Below are positions 16,841 to 24,787 of a stretch of 64,000 nt of DNA, one piece after another (position 1 is the first letter of the stretch; each line of letters starts with the position of its first letter). The position numbers were made by a program, and so were the translations under genes. The notes beneath the pieces are model-generated. The model ran no database searches. It was not told the origin of the DNA and saw only the letters and a program-made list of their open reading frames with translations. The stretch comes from Rhodospirillaceae bacterium (GTDB taxonomy: Bacteria > Pseudomonadota > Alphaproteobacteria > Rhodospirillales > UBA2165), in NCBI GenBank assembly GCA_018674495.1, contig JABHAA010000026.1:1-64000 (forward strand), read 5' to 3'.

Positions 16841-17650
16841 ATGAATTCGGTGCAGGATCCCTATTCCGGGCTGCAATTTATCGAGCTGAGCCACGTTTGG
16901 GGCCACGGCGCCCCGTCCATGCCAGGCGATCCCGACGCGGTTCTGTTCCGCTCGGTCAAGCACGCCCAGCACGGGGTTATGGCGACGCGCCTGAAAATGG
17001 TTATGCATACGGGCACCCATATGAACGCGCCGGTGCATCTGATCCAACGCGGCGCCGCCATCGGCGAGATCGGCATCGAACATCTGTTTGGCAACGGCGT
17101 GATTCTGTCGATCCCGAAAGATCGCTGGGGCTTGGTAACGGCAGAGGATTTGGCCGCCGCCAAGCCGGAAATTCGAACCGGCGATTTCGTCGCTATTGTC
17201 ACCGGCTGGCACCACAAATATTCTGACAGCCTGGAATATTTCGGCTGCTCCCCGGGCCTTTCTAAAGACGGCGCCGAATGGCTGGTGGATAAGGGCGTTA
17301 TGCTGCTGGCCATGGATACGCCGCAAATCGACCATCCGCTCGCGACCTCCCTCGGCGATCACCGGGGCGGGCCGCTGATGAACCGGGTGGTGGATTTATA
17401 CAAAGACGAGACCGGCAATGATCCGAAAAAAGACTTCCCGGAATGGAACATCGCCCACAAGACTCTGCTCGGGGCCGGCATCCCGACAATCGAACAGGTG
17501 GGCGGCGATGTGGATGATCTGTTGAACACACGCGCTACCTTCCAAGCGGCGCCTTGGAATTGGGACAAGGGCGATGCCTGCCCGGTACGTTTTGTCGCCA
17601 TGATCGATCCGGCCGGCGAGACCAGAATTTCCGCCGGCGCGGCTGCTTAA
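16841..17650 (+). CDS. Cyclase family protein (kynurenine formamidase/isatin hydrolase-like), Asn variant
   Basis: A 269-aa metal-dependent hydrolase of the cyclase superfamily. The signature HxGTHxDxPxH is present as HTGTHMNAPVH (H56-H66), but N62 stands where the metal-ligand Asp is expected. Other family marks are ELSHVWGHG near the start, GDFVAIVTGW and the late NVGGD-like QVGGDVDD. AGGAGACG lies before the ATG. It is the first gene of a tight operon with a second cyclase (15 bp later) and a sirtuin. The Asp-to-Asn change may alter the metal or catalytic role; it could act as a partner of the next protein. Confidence 0.87.
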   Translation: MNSVQDPYSGLQFIELSHVWGHGAPSMPGDPDAVLFRSVKHAQHGVMATRLKMVMHTGTHMNAPVHLIQRGAAIGEIGIEHLFGNGVILSIPKDRWGLVTAEDLAAAKPEIRTGDFVAIVTGWHHKYSDSLEYFGCSPGLSKDGAEWLVDKGVMLLAMDTPQIDHPLATSLGDHRGGPLMNRVVDLYKDETGNDPKKDFPEWNIAHKTLLGAGIPTIEQVGGDVDDLLNTRATFQAAPWNWDKGDACPVRFVAMIDPAGETRISAGAAA

Positions 17651-17664
17651 AGGAGAATGTGACC

Positions 17665-18495
17665 ATGGATGATATGACTAGCGGCGATATTGCCAACCTC
17701 GCCTCCAACACCGCCGACTTGCAGATGTATAATCTGTCGCAGCCCTGGGGGCATCACATGCCGGAATGGCCGTCGATGCCGGGTGTCAATGTGCTGGTGC
17801 GGCAGTTCCATGCCAAAGACGGTGTCTACCAAACCGAGTTTGACGGCATCATGCATCGGGGCACCCATATGGATGCGCCCCTGCACGTCACCGAAAATAC
17901 CCCCGATATTTCCGATTATCCCCTGTGGCGGTTTTTCGGCACTGGCGTCGCCGTCTCCATCCCCAAGGGCAAATGGGAAGTGATTACCGCCGAGGATCTG
18001 GAAAACGCCACGCCGAAGATTCAAGAGGGCGACATGGTGTTCATTAATACCGGCATGCACAAAAAGATGGCCGACACGGATGAATATTTTGCCTATTCGC
18101 CGGGCATCTACACCGAAGGCGCTCAGTGGCTGGTCGATAAGAAGGTCAAACTGGTGGGCTACGATGTGCAGTCCAACGACCACCCCATGGCCACCAAGCT
18201 GGTGGATCATGGATTGGGTCCGTCGCAACCGCATCTGATCCAGGAATATATCGACTTCACGGGCCGCGATCCAAAAGAGGATTTCCCGCGGTGGGAAGAT
18301 GGCCACAAGACGCTGATGATTAAAGGCGGCATTCCGGGTATCGAGAATGTGGGCGGCGATCTGGACTCGGTTACCGGCAAGCGCTGCACGTTTATGTGCT
18401 TCCCGTGGCGCTGGAAGGGCGGCGATGGCTGCGGCGTGCGCATCGTCGCGCTGGTGGACCCGGAGCAGAAATTCCGCTTTGAGACCGGCCAATAG
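17665..18495 (+). CDS. Cyclase family protein, canonical paralogue
   Basis: A 276-aa paralogue of the preceding protein. Its motif is the canonical HRGTHMDAPLH (H64, H68, D70 and H74), giving the metal site and catalytic His of isatin hydrolases and kynurenine formamidases. Similar marks are NLSQPWGHHMPEWPSMPG, GDMVFINTG and NVGGDLDS. The frame is open upstream to 17554, but ATG 17665 has AGGAGA at 17651 and starts after the stop of the first gene. Members hydrolyse cyclic amides or formamides; the substrate is not determined. The next gene starts only 5 bp later. Confidence 0.9.
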   Translation: MDDMTSGDIANLASNTADLQMYNLSQPWGHHMPEWPSMPGVNVLVRQFHAKDGVYQTEFDGIMHRGTHMDAPLHVTENTPDISDYPLWRFFGTGVAVSIPKGKWEVITAEDLENATPKIQEGDMVFINTGMHKKMADTDEYFAYSPGIYTEGAQWLVDKKVKLVGYDVQSNDHPMATKLVDHGLGPSQPHLIQEYIDFTGRDPKEDFPRWEDGHKTLMIKGGIPGIENVGGDLDSVTGKRCTFMCFPWRWKGGDGCGVRIVALVDPEQKFRFETGQ

Positions 18496-18499
18496 CCGA

Positions 18500-19249
18500 A
18501 TGGGCGACGGCGCCGATACGCTCCGCGACTATTTGGAGGAAAGCAAACGGACGGTGGTGTTCACCGGCGCCGGCGTATCGACCGAGAGCGGCATTCCCGA
18601 TTTCAGGAGCCCGGGCGGCGTCTGGACCAAAAATCAGCCGATCTATTATCAGGATTTTGTCGATTCCGAAGATGCGCGCCGGGAAGCCTGGAAGCGCAAG
18701 ATCGAAACCGACAAGGTGATGGTCGACGCGAAACCCAATTTCGGCCATCTGGCGATTTCCAAAATGGCGCAAAGCGGCAAGATGGCGAACCTGATCACCC
18801 AGAATATCGACGGGTTGCATCAGGCATCGGGGGTCCCCGAAGACATCATCATCGAATTACACGGCAACGCCACCTATTCCACCTGCTTAGATTGCGCCAA
18901 GCGCTACGAGAACCAGCCGATCAAGGATGCGTTTCAGGAAACCGGTGCCCTACCCGTATGCGAAGATTGCGGCGGCCTGGTCAAAACCGCCACCATCGCC
19001 TTCGGCCAACCCATGCCGGAAGTAGAAATGCTGCGCGCCCAGGATGCGACGCTGGCCGCTGAGTTGTTTATCGCTATCGGATCGTCCCTGGTGGTGTTTC
19101 CGGCCGCCGGGTTTCCACTGATGGCCAAAAACAACGGATCCCGGCTGGTGATCCTCAACCGGGACCCAACCGAAATGGACGATCAGGCCGATCTGGTCAT
19201 CAATGACGAGATCGGCGCCATCCTGCGCCAAGTGGTGCCGATGGACTAG
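18500..19249 (+). CDS. Sir2 family NAD-dependent protein deacylase (sirtuin)
   Basis: A 249-aa sirtuin. The NAD-binding FTGAGVSTESGIPDFRS is at 21-37, TQNIDGLH at about 100-107, and the catalytic His in IIELHGNA (H121). Zinc is bound by C129/C132 (CLDC) and C154/C157 (CEDC). Sirtuins deacylate lysines, in bacteria often on acyl-CoA synthetases and other metabolic enzymes. The ATG at 18500 follows the cyclase stop by 4 bp, so the gene is cotranscribed with two cyclases. The longer open frame from 18347 overlaps that gene and is rejected. Confidence 0.93.
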   Translation: MGDGADTLRDYLEESKRTVVFTGAGVSTESGIPDFRSPGGVWTKNQPIYYQDFVDSEDARREAWKRKIETDKVMVDAKPNFGHLAISKMAQSGKMANLITQNIDGLHQASGVPEDIIIELHGNATYSTCLDCAKRYENQPIKDAFQETGALPVCEDCGGLVKTATIAFGQPMPEVEMLRAQDATLAAELFIAIGSSLVVFPAAGFPLMAKNNGSRLVILNRDPTEMDDQADLVINDEIGAILRQVVPMD

Positions 19250-19567
19250 CGCCAGTGTCGCTGAAAATACCATTGGGTTTTTTTGGCGGCTGGTGGGCGT
19301 AGGATTGGCGGGCCCGGCTTTCGCTTTTTTCTTGGCCTTTAAAAATTTTTGCGCCTTCAAATTTGCCATGGCCATCCCTAGTCAAAGCTTGGCGCATATT
19401 CGGTATGCCGGGCACATCCCAGGTCCGATGGCTCTATCTGCCAATTGGGCGGTTGCGGGGGGCAATTGACTGTAATCAATGTGATGCTTTTGATGTTGTG
19501 GTCCAATCCAATGAAGATGAAACCGAAGACGCAGACCAAGTTGTTTAGAAATTTTTAGGAGGGAAAA
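19250..19567. other. Intergenic stretch with promoter of the cytochrome genes
   Basis: About 320 bases between the sirtuin and the diheme cytochrome. I see no convincing gene; a Lys-rich frame on the minus strand from about 19375 runs straight into the antisense of the sirtuin gene. The part near the cytochrome gene holds an FNR-like box (19466-19479) and an AGGAGGG ribosome site directly before the cytochrome ATG. Confidence 0.5.
19466..19479 (+). promoter_or_regulatory. FNR/CRP-type box upstream of cytochrome c gene
   Basis: TTGAC-tgta-ATCAA matches the FNR consensus TTGATnnnnATCAA at nine of ten positions, and its centre lies about 95 bp before the cytochrome ATG. A promoter activated from -41.5 would start near 19514. 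This fits oxygen-dependent control of respiratory cytochromes; it is a single site recognised by eye. Confidence 0.5.
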
Positions 19568-20296
19568 ATGATGAAAAACTTTCTTATCCCCGTGACCGCT
19601 CTTATGGCCGGGTTTTTTGCGCTGGGTCTGATCACGGCTCCGGTCATGGCCGGCGATGCACAAGGATCAATGGCCCGCGGTGGCAAACTATATGACAAAT
19701 GGTTCAAGGTCATTAAAGCAGAGACACCGAAGGCCACGCACAAGGCTTGGCCAGCCTCCAACACCAAGAAAAAGGGCAATGTTACTTGGCGCTGCAAATC
19801 CTGTCATGGCTGGGACGGCCTCGGCAAGGACGGCGCCTATGCCAAAGGGTCCTACAAGACCGGCATTGTCGGCGTCAACGGCATGTGGGATGCACCCATC
19901 GCCAAAATTGTCGCCGTCATAAAGGACGACACCCACGGTCTGGCCGGAAAAATGGACGCAAAGGATTACCAGGATCTGGCGCTTTTCGTCAGCAAGGGAA
20001 TGATCGATATGAAGGCACTGATCGATTATAAAGCAAAGGCGCCGCTAAACGGCAACGCCGCGCGCGGTTCCGGATATTTCAACACCGTCTGTGCGGGGTG
20101 TCACGGTGCCACCGGGTTGCTGCCCAAAGACATGAAGCCCATGGGAAAACAAGTCGGCAATCCCTGGGAAATCACCCATAAGATTCTTAATGGTCATCCG
20201 GGTGAACCCATGCCGGGGCTTCGTGCATTCGACAATGCGGGGCAGATCGCCATGGATATCATCACCCACATGAAAACCTTTCCCAAAAACCGCTGA
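19568..20296 (+). CDS. Exported diheme cytochrome c
   Basis: A 242-aa periplasmic protein. A signal peptide occupies about residues 1-28 (VMAGD cleavage). Two heme c attachment motifs are visible: CKSCH (76-80) and CAGCH (175-179), with KxMGKQVGNP and PGEPMPGLR giving possible Met ligands. Two monoheme c domains in tandem are suggested. ATG 19568 and 19571 both follow AGGAGGG. It is followed by a strong terminator and then by the tetraheme NapC-type cytochrome, a possible electron donor. The terminal reductase or oxidase is not in the window. Confidence 0.9.
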   Translation: MMKNFLIPVTALMAGFFALGLITAPVMAGDAQGSMARGGKLYDKWFKVIKAETPKATHKAWPASNTKKKGNVTWRCKSCHGWDGLGKDGAYAKGSYKTGIVGVNGMWDAPIAKIVAVIKDDTHGLAGKMDAKDYQDLALFVSKGMIDMKALIDYKAKAPLNGNAARGSGYFNTVCAGCHGATGLLPKDMKPMGKQVGNPWEITHKILNGHPGEPMPGLRAFDNAGQIAMDIITHMKTFPKNR

Positions 20297-20311
20297 CCGC
20301 TGATGCTTAGC

Positions 20312-20347
20312 GGCCCGCTCTTGCAATTGTCCAAGAGCGGGCCTTTT
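20312..20347 (+). terminator. Rho-independent terminator of the diheme cytochrome gene
   Basis: A perfect 12-bp stem, GGCCCGCTCTTG (20312-20323) and CAAGAGCGGGCC (20332-20343), with an 8-base loop, is followed by TTTTATT. It lies 16 bases after the stop codon. It should separate or attenuate transcription into the tetraheme cytochrome gene 40 bp further on. Confidence 0.9.
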
Positions 20348-20382
20348 ATTGGCCGTATTTCATCACAGTCCGGGAAAGCGGC

Positions 20383-20979
20383 ATGACAGACTCAAAGAAA
20401 AATGTGCTGGTTCGATTGTGGTTTTGGTTTTGGCAGCCTAATGGACGCTTTGCCTTCGGCGCAATATTCATCGCCGGTGGTATTGCGGGGGTTATCTTCT
20501 GGGGCGGATTTAATACGTTCATGGAATATACCAACACCATGACCTTCTGTACTTCGTGCCACGAAATGAAGGCGTTTCCGTTCGAAGAATACAAAAAAAC
20601 CGCCCATTATAAAAATGCAGCCGGTGTAAGGGTTATTTGCTCGGACTGCCATGTGCCCAAAGATTGGACCCGCAAACTGGTCCGCAAGATCCAGGCTACC
20701 AACGAATTGTTTCACTGGGTGTTGGGAACCATCGACACGCGGGAAAAATATGAAGCCAAGCGGCTGGAGTTGGCGGAACATGTTTGGGCATCCATGAAAG
20801 CGTCCGATTCCCGTGAATGCCGGAACTGCCATTCATATGAAGCGATGGATTTTCACAAGCAAACACGCCGCGCCCGAACCAAAATGCAATCCGGGCTGAA
20901 GGAAGGAAAAACCTGCATCGATTGCCACAAAGGCGTCGCGCACCGGCTGCCCGAAGATTATGAGGATGAGGACGACTAA
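20383..20979 (+). CDS. NapC/NirT family tetraheme cytochrome c
   Basis: A 198-aa membrane-anchored quinol dehydrogenase-type cytochrome. A single N-terminal helix (about 22-42) is followed by four CxxCH motifs: CTSCH (56-60, with Met two residues on, as in NapC), CSDCH (86-90), CRNCH (146-150) and CIDCH (178-182). Such proteins take electrons from ubiquinol and menaquinol and pass them to periplasmic reductases. The C-terminal acidic tail (EDYEDEDD) is unusual but short. It lies 87 bp after the diheme gene, with a terminator between them. No periplasmic nitrate, nitrite or TMAO reductase is adjacent, so its partner is unknown. Confidence 0.92.
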   Translation: MTDSKKNVLVRLWFWFWQPNGRFAFGAIFIAGGIAGVIFWGGFNTFMEYTNTMTFCTSCHEMKAFPFEEYKKTAHYKNAAGVRVICSDCHVPKDWTRKLVRKIQATNELFHWVLGTIDTREKYEAKRLELAEHVWASMKASDSRECRNCHSYEAMDFHKQTRRARTKMQSGLKEGKTCIDCHKGVAHRLPEDYEDEDD

Positions 20980-21098
20980 CCTGTCGGAAAACCGGCCACA
21001 GCCAGCCCTATTCCAGCTTTTTGACACGTATCAAGGATGCCCGCCCATCGCCGGCGCTAAATTCGTGCCTTAACCAACCTTTTAAAGGGCACCCGGCC

Positions 21099-22667
21099 AT
21101 GGACCAGATTACAACCAACAAACCAATTCAGGATTTGCGCCAATGGCTGGACGCCGCCGAGGCCGAGGGCGAGCTGGTGCGCATTACCGATGCCGTCGAC
21201 CGGGACGAGGAAATGAGCGGCATCAGCTATCTGCTGGCCAAGCAGAACCCGTCGCCGGCAGTCTTGTTCGAACGCCCGGCCGGATTCGACAAAAGCCCCA
21301 TCGGCGCGAAAATGCTGTGGAATATCCTCGGCCCTTCGATCAAGCGCATCGCCCTTGCCCTGGAAGAGCCTGCCGATACGCCGACTATGAGTTTGATCGA
21401 GCGCACCAAGGACAAGCTCAAGCAGCGCACACCGCCCAAGGAGGTGGATGCAGCCGACGCGCCCCTTTATGAGAACACCATCACCGGCGATGACATCGAT
21501 CTGGACCAGTTGCCGATCCCCCGCCATTGGCCCCTGGACGGCGGCCGTTATGGCGGCACCGGCGATGCGGTGATCACCCGCGATCCCGATAGCGGCTACC
21601 TCAATCTCGGTACCTACCGGATGATGCAGCAGAGCAAGAACGAGGTGGGGCTGTACCTGTCGCCGGGCAAGGATGCGCGCCTGCACATCACCCGCGCCTG
21701 GGAGCGCGGCGAGGACGTGCCGGTGGCCGCCGCCTGGGGGATCGACCCTTTGTTCATGCTGGTCGGCTCCCAGGGCTTTGCCAAGAACGTATCCGAATAT
21801 GAATATGCCGGCGGCATCAAGGGCGAGCCTATCCCGGTGGTGCGCGGCAAGACCACCGATTTGTTGCTGCCCGCCAATGCCGAGTTGGTGATCGAGGGCG
21901 TGATCCGTCCGGGCCAGGTGCGCGCCGAAGGCCCGTTCGGCGAGTTTCCCGGCTATTACGGGCGGCCCGAGGCGGGCTGTCCGCTGGTATCCGTCACGGC
22001 GGTGCATCACCGCACCAACCCGATCCTGACCAACGCGCTGATGGCCGATTATCCGTCCTGCGAGCAAAGCGGCTTTTTCTCCATCATCCGTTCGGCGAAA
22101 ATCTGGGACGATCTGGACAAATTGGGCGTGCCGGGGATCGAAGGGGTCTATTGCCACCCCGCCGCCGCCGGCGGCTTTGGCATGACCGTGATCAGCCTCA
22201 AGCAGCAATATGCCGGCCACGCGGCCCAGGCTTTGGCCCTGGCAGCACAGGTTCCGGGCGGCGCCTATTACACCAAATGGATCATCGCCGTCGACGACGA
22301 TGTGGACCCCACCGATACCGATCAGGTGATCTGGGCCATGGCCAGCCGCTGTAATCCGGGCGCCGACATCGATTTCCTGCGCAACACCTGGAGCACCTGG
22401 CTGGACCCGACGCAGAACCCGCCCGAAAACAGACCCTACGGTTCGAAAGCGTTGATCAACGCCTGCAAGGAACACCGCCACCTGCCGGTGTTCTCCAAAC
22501 GCACGACGCTCAGGAAAGAGGTTTATGACGGTATTGCGTCGCGCTGGACCGCCTTGGGGCTCCCGGGCGAGATCCCCACCGTTCGCGCCTTCGAAGAAGA
22601 GGCACAAGTGCTCTACCACGAGGTCGGCGGCTTCGAGCCTGGTAAGCAGCCCGGCGAGGATGAGTAG
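21099..22667 (+). CDS. UbiD family (prenylated-FMN) decarboxylase
   Basis: A 522-aa enzyme that, with prenyl-FMN from a UbiX-type prenyltransferase, should decarboxylate or carboxylate an unsaturated or aromatic acid. The N-terminal domain has LRQWLDAAEAEGELVRI; GYLNLGTYRMM and KDARLHITRAW cover the cofactor region; EGPFGEFPGYYG carries the conserved active-site Glu residues. The ATG at 21099 (MDQIT) is preferred to the earlier 21021 start on family alignment. No ubiX is seen nearby, so the cofactor must come from elsewhere. Its neighbour is a TauD-type dioxygenase. The substrate is unknown. Confidence 0.92.
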   Translation: MDQITTNKPIQDLRQWLDAAEAEGELVRITDAVDRDEEMSGISYLLAKQNPSPAVLFERPAGFDKSPIGAKMLWNILGPSIKRIALALEEPADTPTMSLIERTKDKLKQRTPPKEVDAADAPLYENTITGDDIDLDQLPIPRHWPLDGGRYGGTGDAVITRDPDSGYLNLGTYRMMQQSKNEVGLYLSPGKDARLHITRAWERGEDVPVAAAWGIDPLFMLVGSQGFAKNVSEYEYAGGIKGEPIPVVRGKTTDLLLPANAELVIEGVIRPGQVRAEGPFGEFPGYYGRPEAGCPLVSVTAVHHRTNPILTNALMADYPSCEQSGFFSIIRSAKIWDDLDKLGVPGIEGVYCHPAAAGGFGMTVISLKQQYAGHAAQALALAAQVPGGAYYTKWIIAVDDDVDPTDTDQVIWAMASRCNPGADIDFLRNTWSTWLDPTQNPPENRPYGSKALINACKEHRHLPVFSKRTTLRKEVYDGIASRWTALGLPGEIPTVRAFEEEAQVLYHEVGGFEPGKQPGEDE

Positions 22668-22748
22668 GCGAGGCGATACCGGGAATTACAGCGCGGCTTA
22701 ACAAGGCCGCCGGGGACTGTTACCCTGACATCGAAGGGGAGAGATGAA

Positions 22749-23795
22749 ATGGATTCGTTGGATCGCGGTCGCGGGCCGGCCCGTTTGTTGGAACCGGTAA
22801 TCGATGGCGCCGCTTGGCGGCCGGAAGAGCTGAATGAGGCGAACGCCGGTGTCTTTCATTGGTCCGAGGACGAGCTGACCGAGATCGATGGCGCGGTAAA
22901 CGCCTATGCGGCCTCAGGCGCCGCGCTGATCGATATCATCGCTGACAATTTCCCTCTGCCTGTCAGCGGCGCCACCCTTGATGCTATTCGCCATGAATTA
23001 AAGGACGGCGTCGGCTTCACCCTGATCCACGGCCTGGACATTGGCCGCTACGATCGCCGCAGCCAAGCCATCGCCTATTTGGGTATCGGCGGCCATATCG
23101 GTATTCCCCGCTCGCAAAACAAAAATGGGCATATTCTCGGTCATGTCAAAGATTTGGGACACGACTACGATGACCCCCAGTTTCGCGCCTACCACAGCAA
23201 TAATGAGCTAAAATTCCACTCGGATTCCTGCAATGTGGTCGGCCTGTTGTGTCTGCGCCATGCCAAATCGGGCGGCTTGAGCAAGATCACCAGCGGCATC
23301 CAAATCCACAACGAAATGCTGAAACGCCGCCCCGAGCTGGTCGAAGCGCTTAGCGTCGATATCTACCGCGACCGCAGGGGCGAGATACCCGAAGGCATGG
23401 AGCGCACCTGGAAGGTGCCCATATTCAGCATTGTCGATGGCTATATGACCGTGAACGGCGGCGGCCAATACGCCCTGTCGGCACAGCGTTTTCCCGAAGT
23501 ACCCAATTTCACCCAAGACCAGTTGGACGGCATGGAAATGTACACTGATCTGTGCGAGGAACTGCATCACCGACAGACGTTTAATCCCGGCGACATTCAA
23601 TTCCTCAACAACCACGTCATCCAACATTCGCGCACCGAGTTCGAAGATTGGGAGGACGAGGACAAAAAGCGTCATCTGTTGCGGTTATGGCTGGAAGTCC
23701 CTGATATCAGGCCAATTCATGAAGCCTTCGCCACCAGGATCAACGGTATCATCGTACCCGGAACCGAACTTCAGGCGCCGCTCGAAGCCGAGTGA
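22749..23795 (+). CDS. TauD/TfdA family Fe(II)/2-oxoglutarate-type dioxygenase
   Basis: A 348-aa protein with the TauD-like double-stranded beta-helix. The Fe ligands are H157 and D159 (KFHSDSC) and probably H293 (VIQHSR), with the 2-oxoglutarate-binding Arg in RHLLRLW. The long C-terminal segment (RINGIIVPGTELQAP) is typical of a subgroup found in alphaproteobacteria. GGGGAGAG precedes the ATG. It follows the UbiD gene by about 80 bp on the same strand and may act in the same pathway. The substrate cannot be predicted. Confidence 0.86.
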   Translation: MDSLDRGRGPARLLEPVIDGAAWRPEELNEANAGVFHWSEDELTEIDGAVNAYAASGAALIDIIADNFPLPVSGATLDAIRHELKDGVGFTLIHGLDIGRYDRRSQAIAYLGIGGHIGIPRSQNKNGHILGHVKDLGHDYDDPQFRAYHSNNELKFHSDSCNVVGLLCLRHAKSGGLSKITSGIQIHNEMLKRRPELVEALSVDIYRDRRGEIPEGMERTWKVPIFSIVDGYMTVNGGGQYALSAQRFPEVPNFTQDQLDGMEMYTDLCEELHHRQTFNPGDIQFLNNHVIQHSRTEFEDWEDEDKKRHLLRLWLEVPDIRPIHEAFATRINGIIVPGTELQAPLEAE

Positions 23796-23831
23796 ATTTT
23801 GTTCCGTCTTCTTGGGAGGGGGCGCGGCTGT

Positions 23832-24287
23832 TTAACGAACGGCCACTGGCTTGTCGGATAAAACTCTGTTTTCCAAATTGTCGAGGCAAGCGAGCCATCC
23901 TTCGCCATGCTGGGCACGTATGTCTTCCGAGGGGAATAGCGCGTGGGTGAGGGTGAATTGGGTGCGATTAGCAGACAGTTCTTGGAAAGCCAGGTTGACG
24001 CGGGAATTACTGATTACCGGTGACGACCAGGTAAAGGCTATCTGACTGTATCGGGTAATATTCGTGTATTCGCCAAACAGGCGCACATCGCTCGACGGCA
24101 TGTGCATGATGATTGAATATTTGCCGCCGACAGTAAAACTACTGGTCACCGTGCTTTCGCAAAAATCCTCGCGCCGTGCGAACAACCATTTGGACATTAT
24201 TGAAGGTTGTGACCAGGCATCGAACAAGGCTCGTTTCGGGCAATTGAACGTGCGTGTGATCACCACATCATCAAATTCAACGGCCAT
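23832..24287 (-). CDS. SRPBCC / AHSA1 domain protein
   Basis: A 151-aa START-like (SRPBCC) protein with the AHSA1 pattern: VVITRTFNCPKRALFDAWSQP, KWLFARREDF, a central strand ITRYSQIAFTWSSP and the late GEGWLACLDNLE. The start ATG 24287 (MAVEF) follows GGAGAGAAAA. It overlaps the end of the ArsR gene by 11 bp. ArsR and AHSA1 genes are a common regulator-effector pair in bacteria, but the ligand of the effector is usually unknown. Confidence 0.88.
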   Translation of the reverse strand: MAVEFDDVVITRTFNCPKRALFDAWSQPSIMSKWLFARREDFCESTVTSSFTVGGKYSIIMHMPSSDVRLFGEYTNITRYSQIAFTWSSPVISNSRVNLAFQELSANRTQFTLTHALFPSEDIRAQHGEGWLACLDNLENRVLSDKPVAVR

Positions 24288-24621
24288 TTTTCTCTCCAAT
24301 CGCCTGCGTGTCGATAAAGGATTCCAATTCGTTCAGGCGGCGTTCCCAGAACTTAGTCTGCATGGCAATGAATTTCGCGACTTCGCGCCAGATGTCGAAA
24401 TTCATGTGGCAATAAACCTGTCGGCCGCTTTTGCTTTTATAAATCAATTTTGCGTTTTCGAGGATTTTGATATTTTTGGACACCGCTCCCATAGTCAAAT
24501 CAAAACTTTTTGCCAGCTCGCCAACCGTTTTTGACTCTTCTGAAAGTTCCGTCAGGATCGAGCGCCTTTTCGAATCCGACAAAGCGAAAAAGATACCATC
24601 CAATTGATTATCATTTTCCAT
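24277..24621 (-). CDS. ArsR family helix-turn-helix transcriptional regulator
   Basis: A 114-aa winged helix regulator. The helix-turn-helix shows ALSDSKRRSILTELSEESKTVGELAKSF-type sequence, then LTMGAVSKNIKILENAKLI, the recognition helix and wing. It lacks the metal-binding CVC of true ArsR, so it probably senses something else. It overlaps the SRPBCC gene and is likely autoregulated by the palindrome at 24613-24632. A second SRPBCC gene is transcribed in the opposite direction. Confidence 0.9.
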   Translation of the reverse strand: MENDNQLDGIFFALSDSKRRSILTELSEESKTVGELAKSFDLTMGAVSKNIKILENAKLIYKSKSGRQVYCHMNFDIWREVAKFIAMQTKFWERRLNELESFIDTQAIGEKNGR

Positions 24622-24632
24622 AATTGGAAAAT
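24613..24632. promoter_or_regulatory. Inverted repeat over the ArsR start codon, candidate operator
   Basis: ATTTTCC-ataatt-GGAAAAT is a perfect 7+7 bp inverted repeat whose left part overlaps the ATG (24619-24621) of the ArsR-type regulator. It is in an AT-rich segment between divergent genes. Binding there would block its own translation start region and promoter, and could also affect the divergent SRPBCC gene. Confidence 0.5.
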
Positions 24633-24787
24633 ATTATACTAACATATCGATTGTCCAGTTAATTTTTTATTATTTATCATTAACTTAATCACTTTCTAAA
24701 TTATGATATTAATTATGTATTTTCCGTAGGAGGCCCCTAAAATTGGGGTTAGTTATATAAATGGACTTATGGAAAAGGACGCCCCAA

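Noticed and set aside
12011..17650. Complete kynurenine pathway
   Set aside because: Only haaO is clear. The cyclase genes are 4 kb away, on the other strand, with other genes between, and no kynureninase or monooxygenase is present.
18950..19375. Lys-rich small protein on the minus strand (start near 19375)
   Set aside because: The frame runs into the antisense of the sirtuin gene and no part matches a family.
21057..22619. 520-codon open frame opposite the UbiD gene
   Set aside because: It is antisense of a recognised enzyme and its product is rich in His, Gly and Arg without domain patterns, as expected of a shadow in GC-rich DNA.
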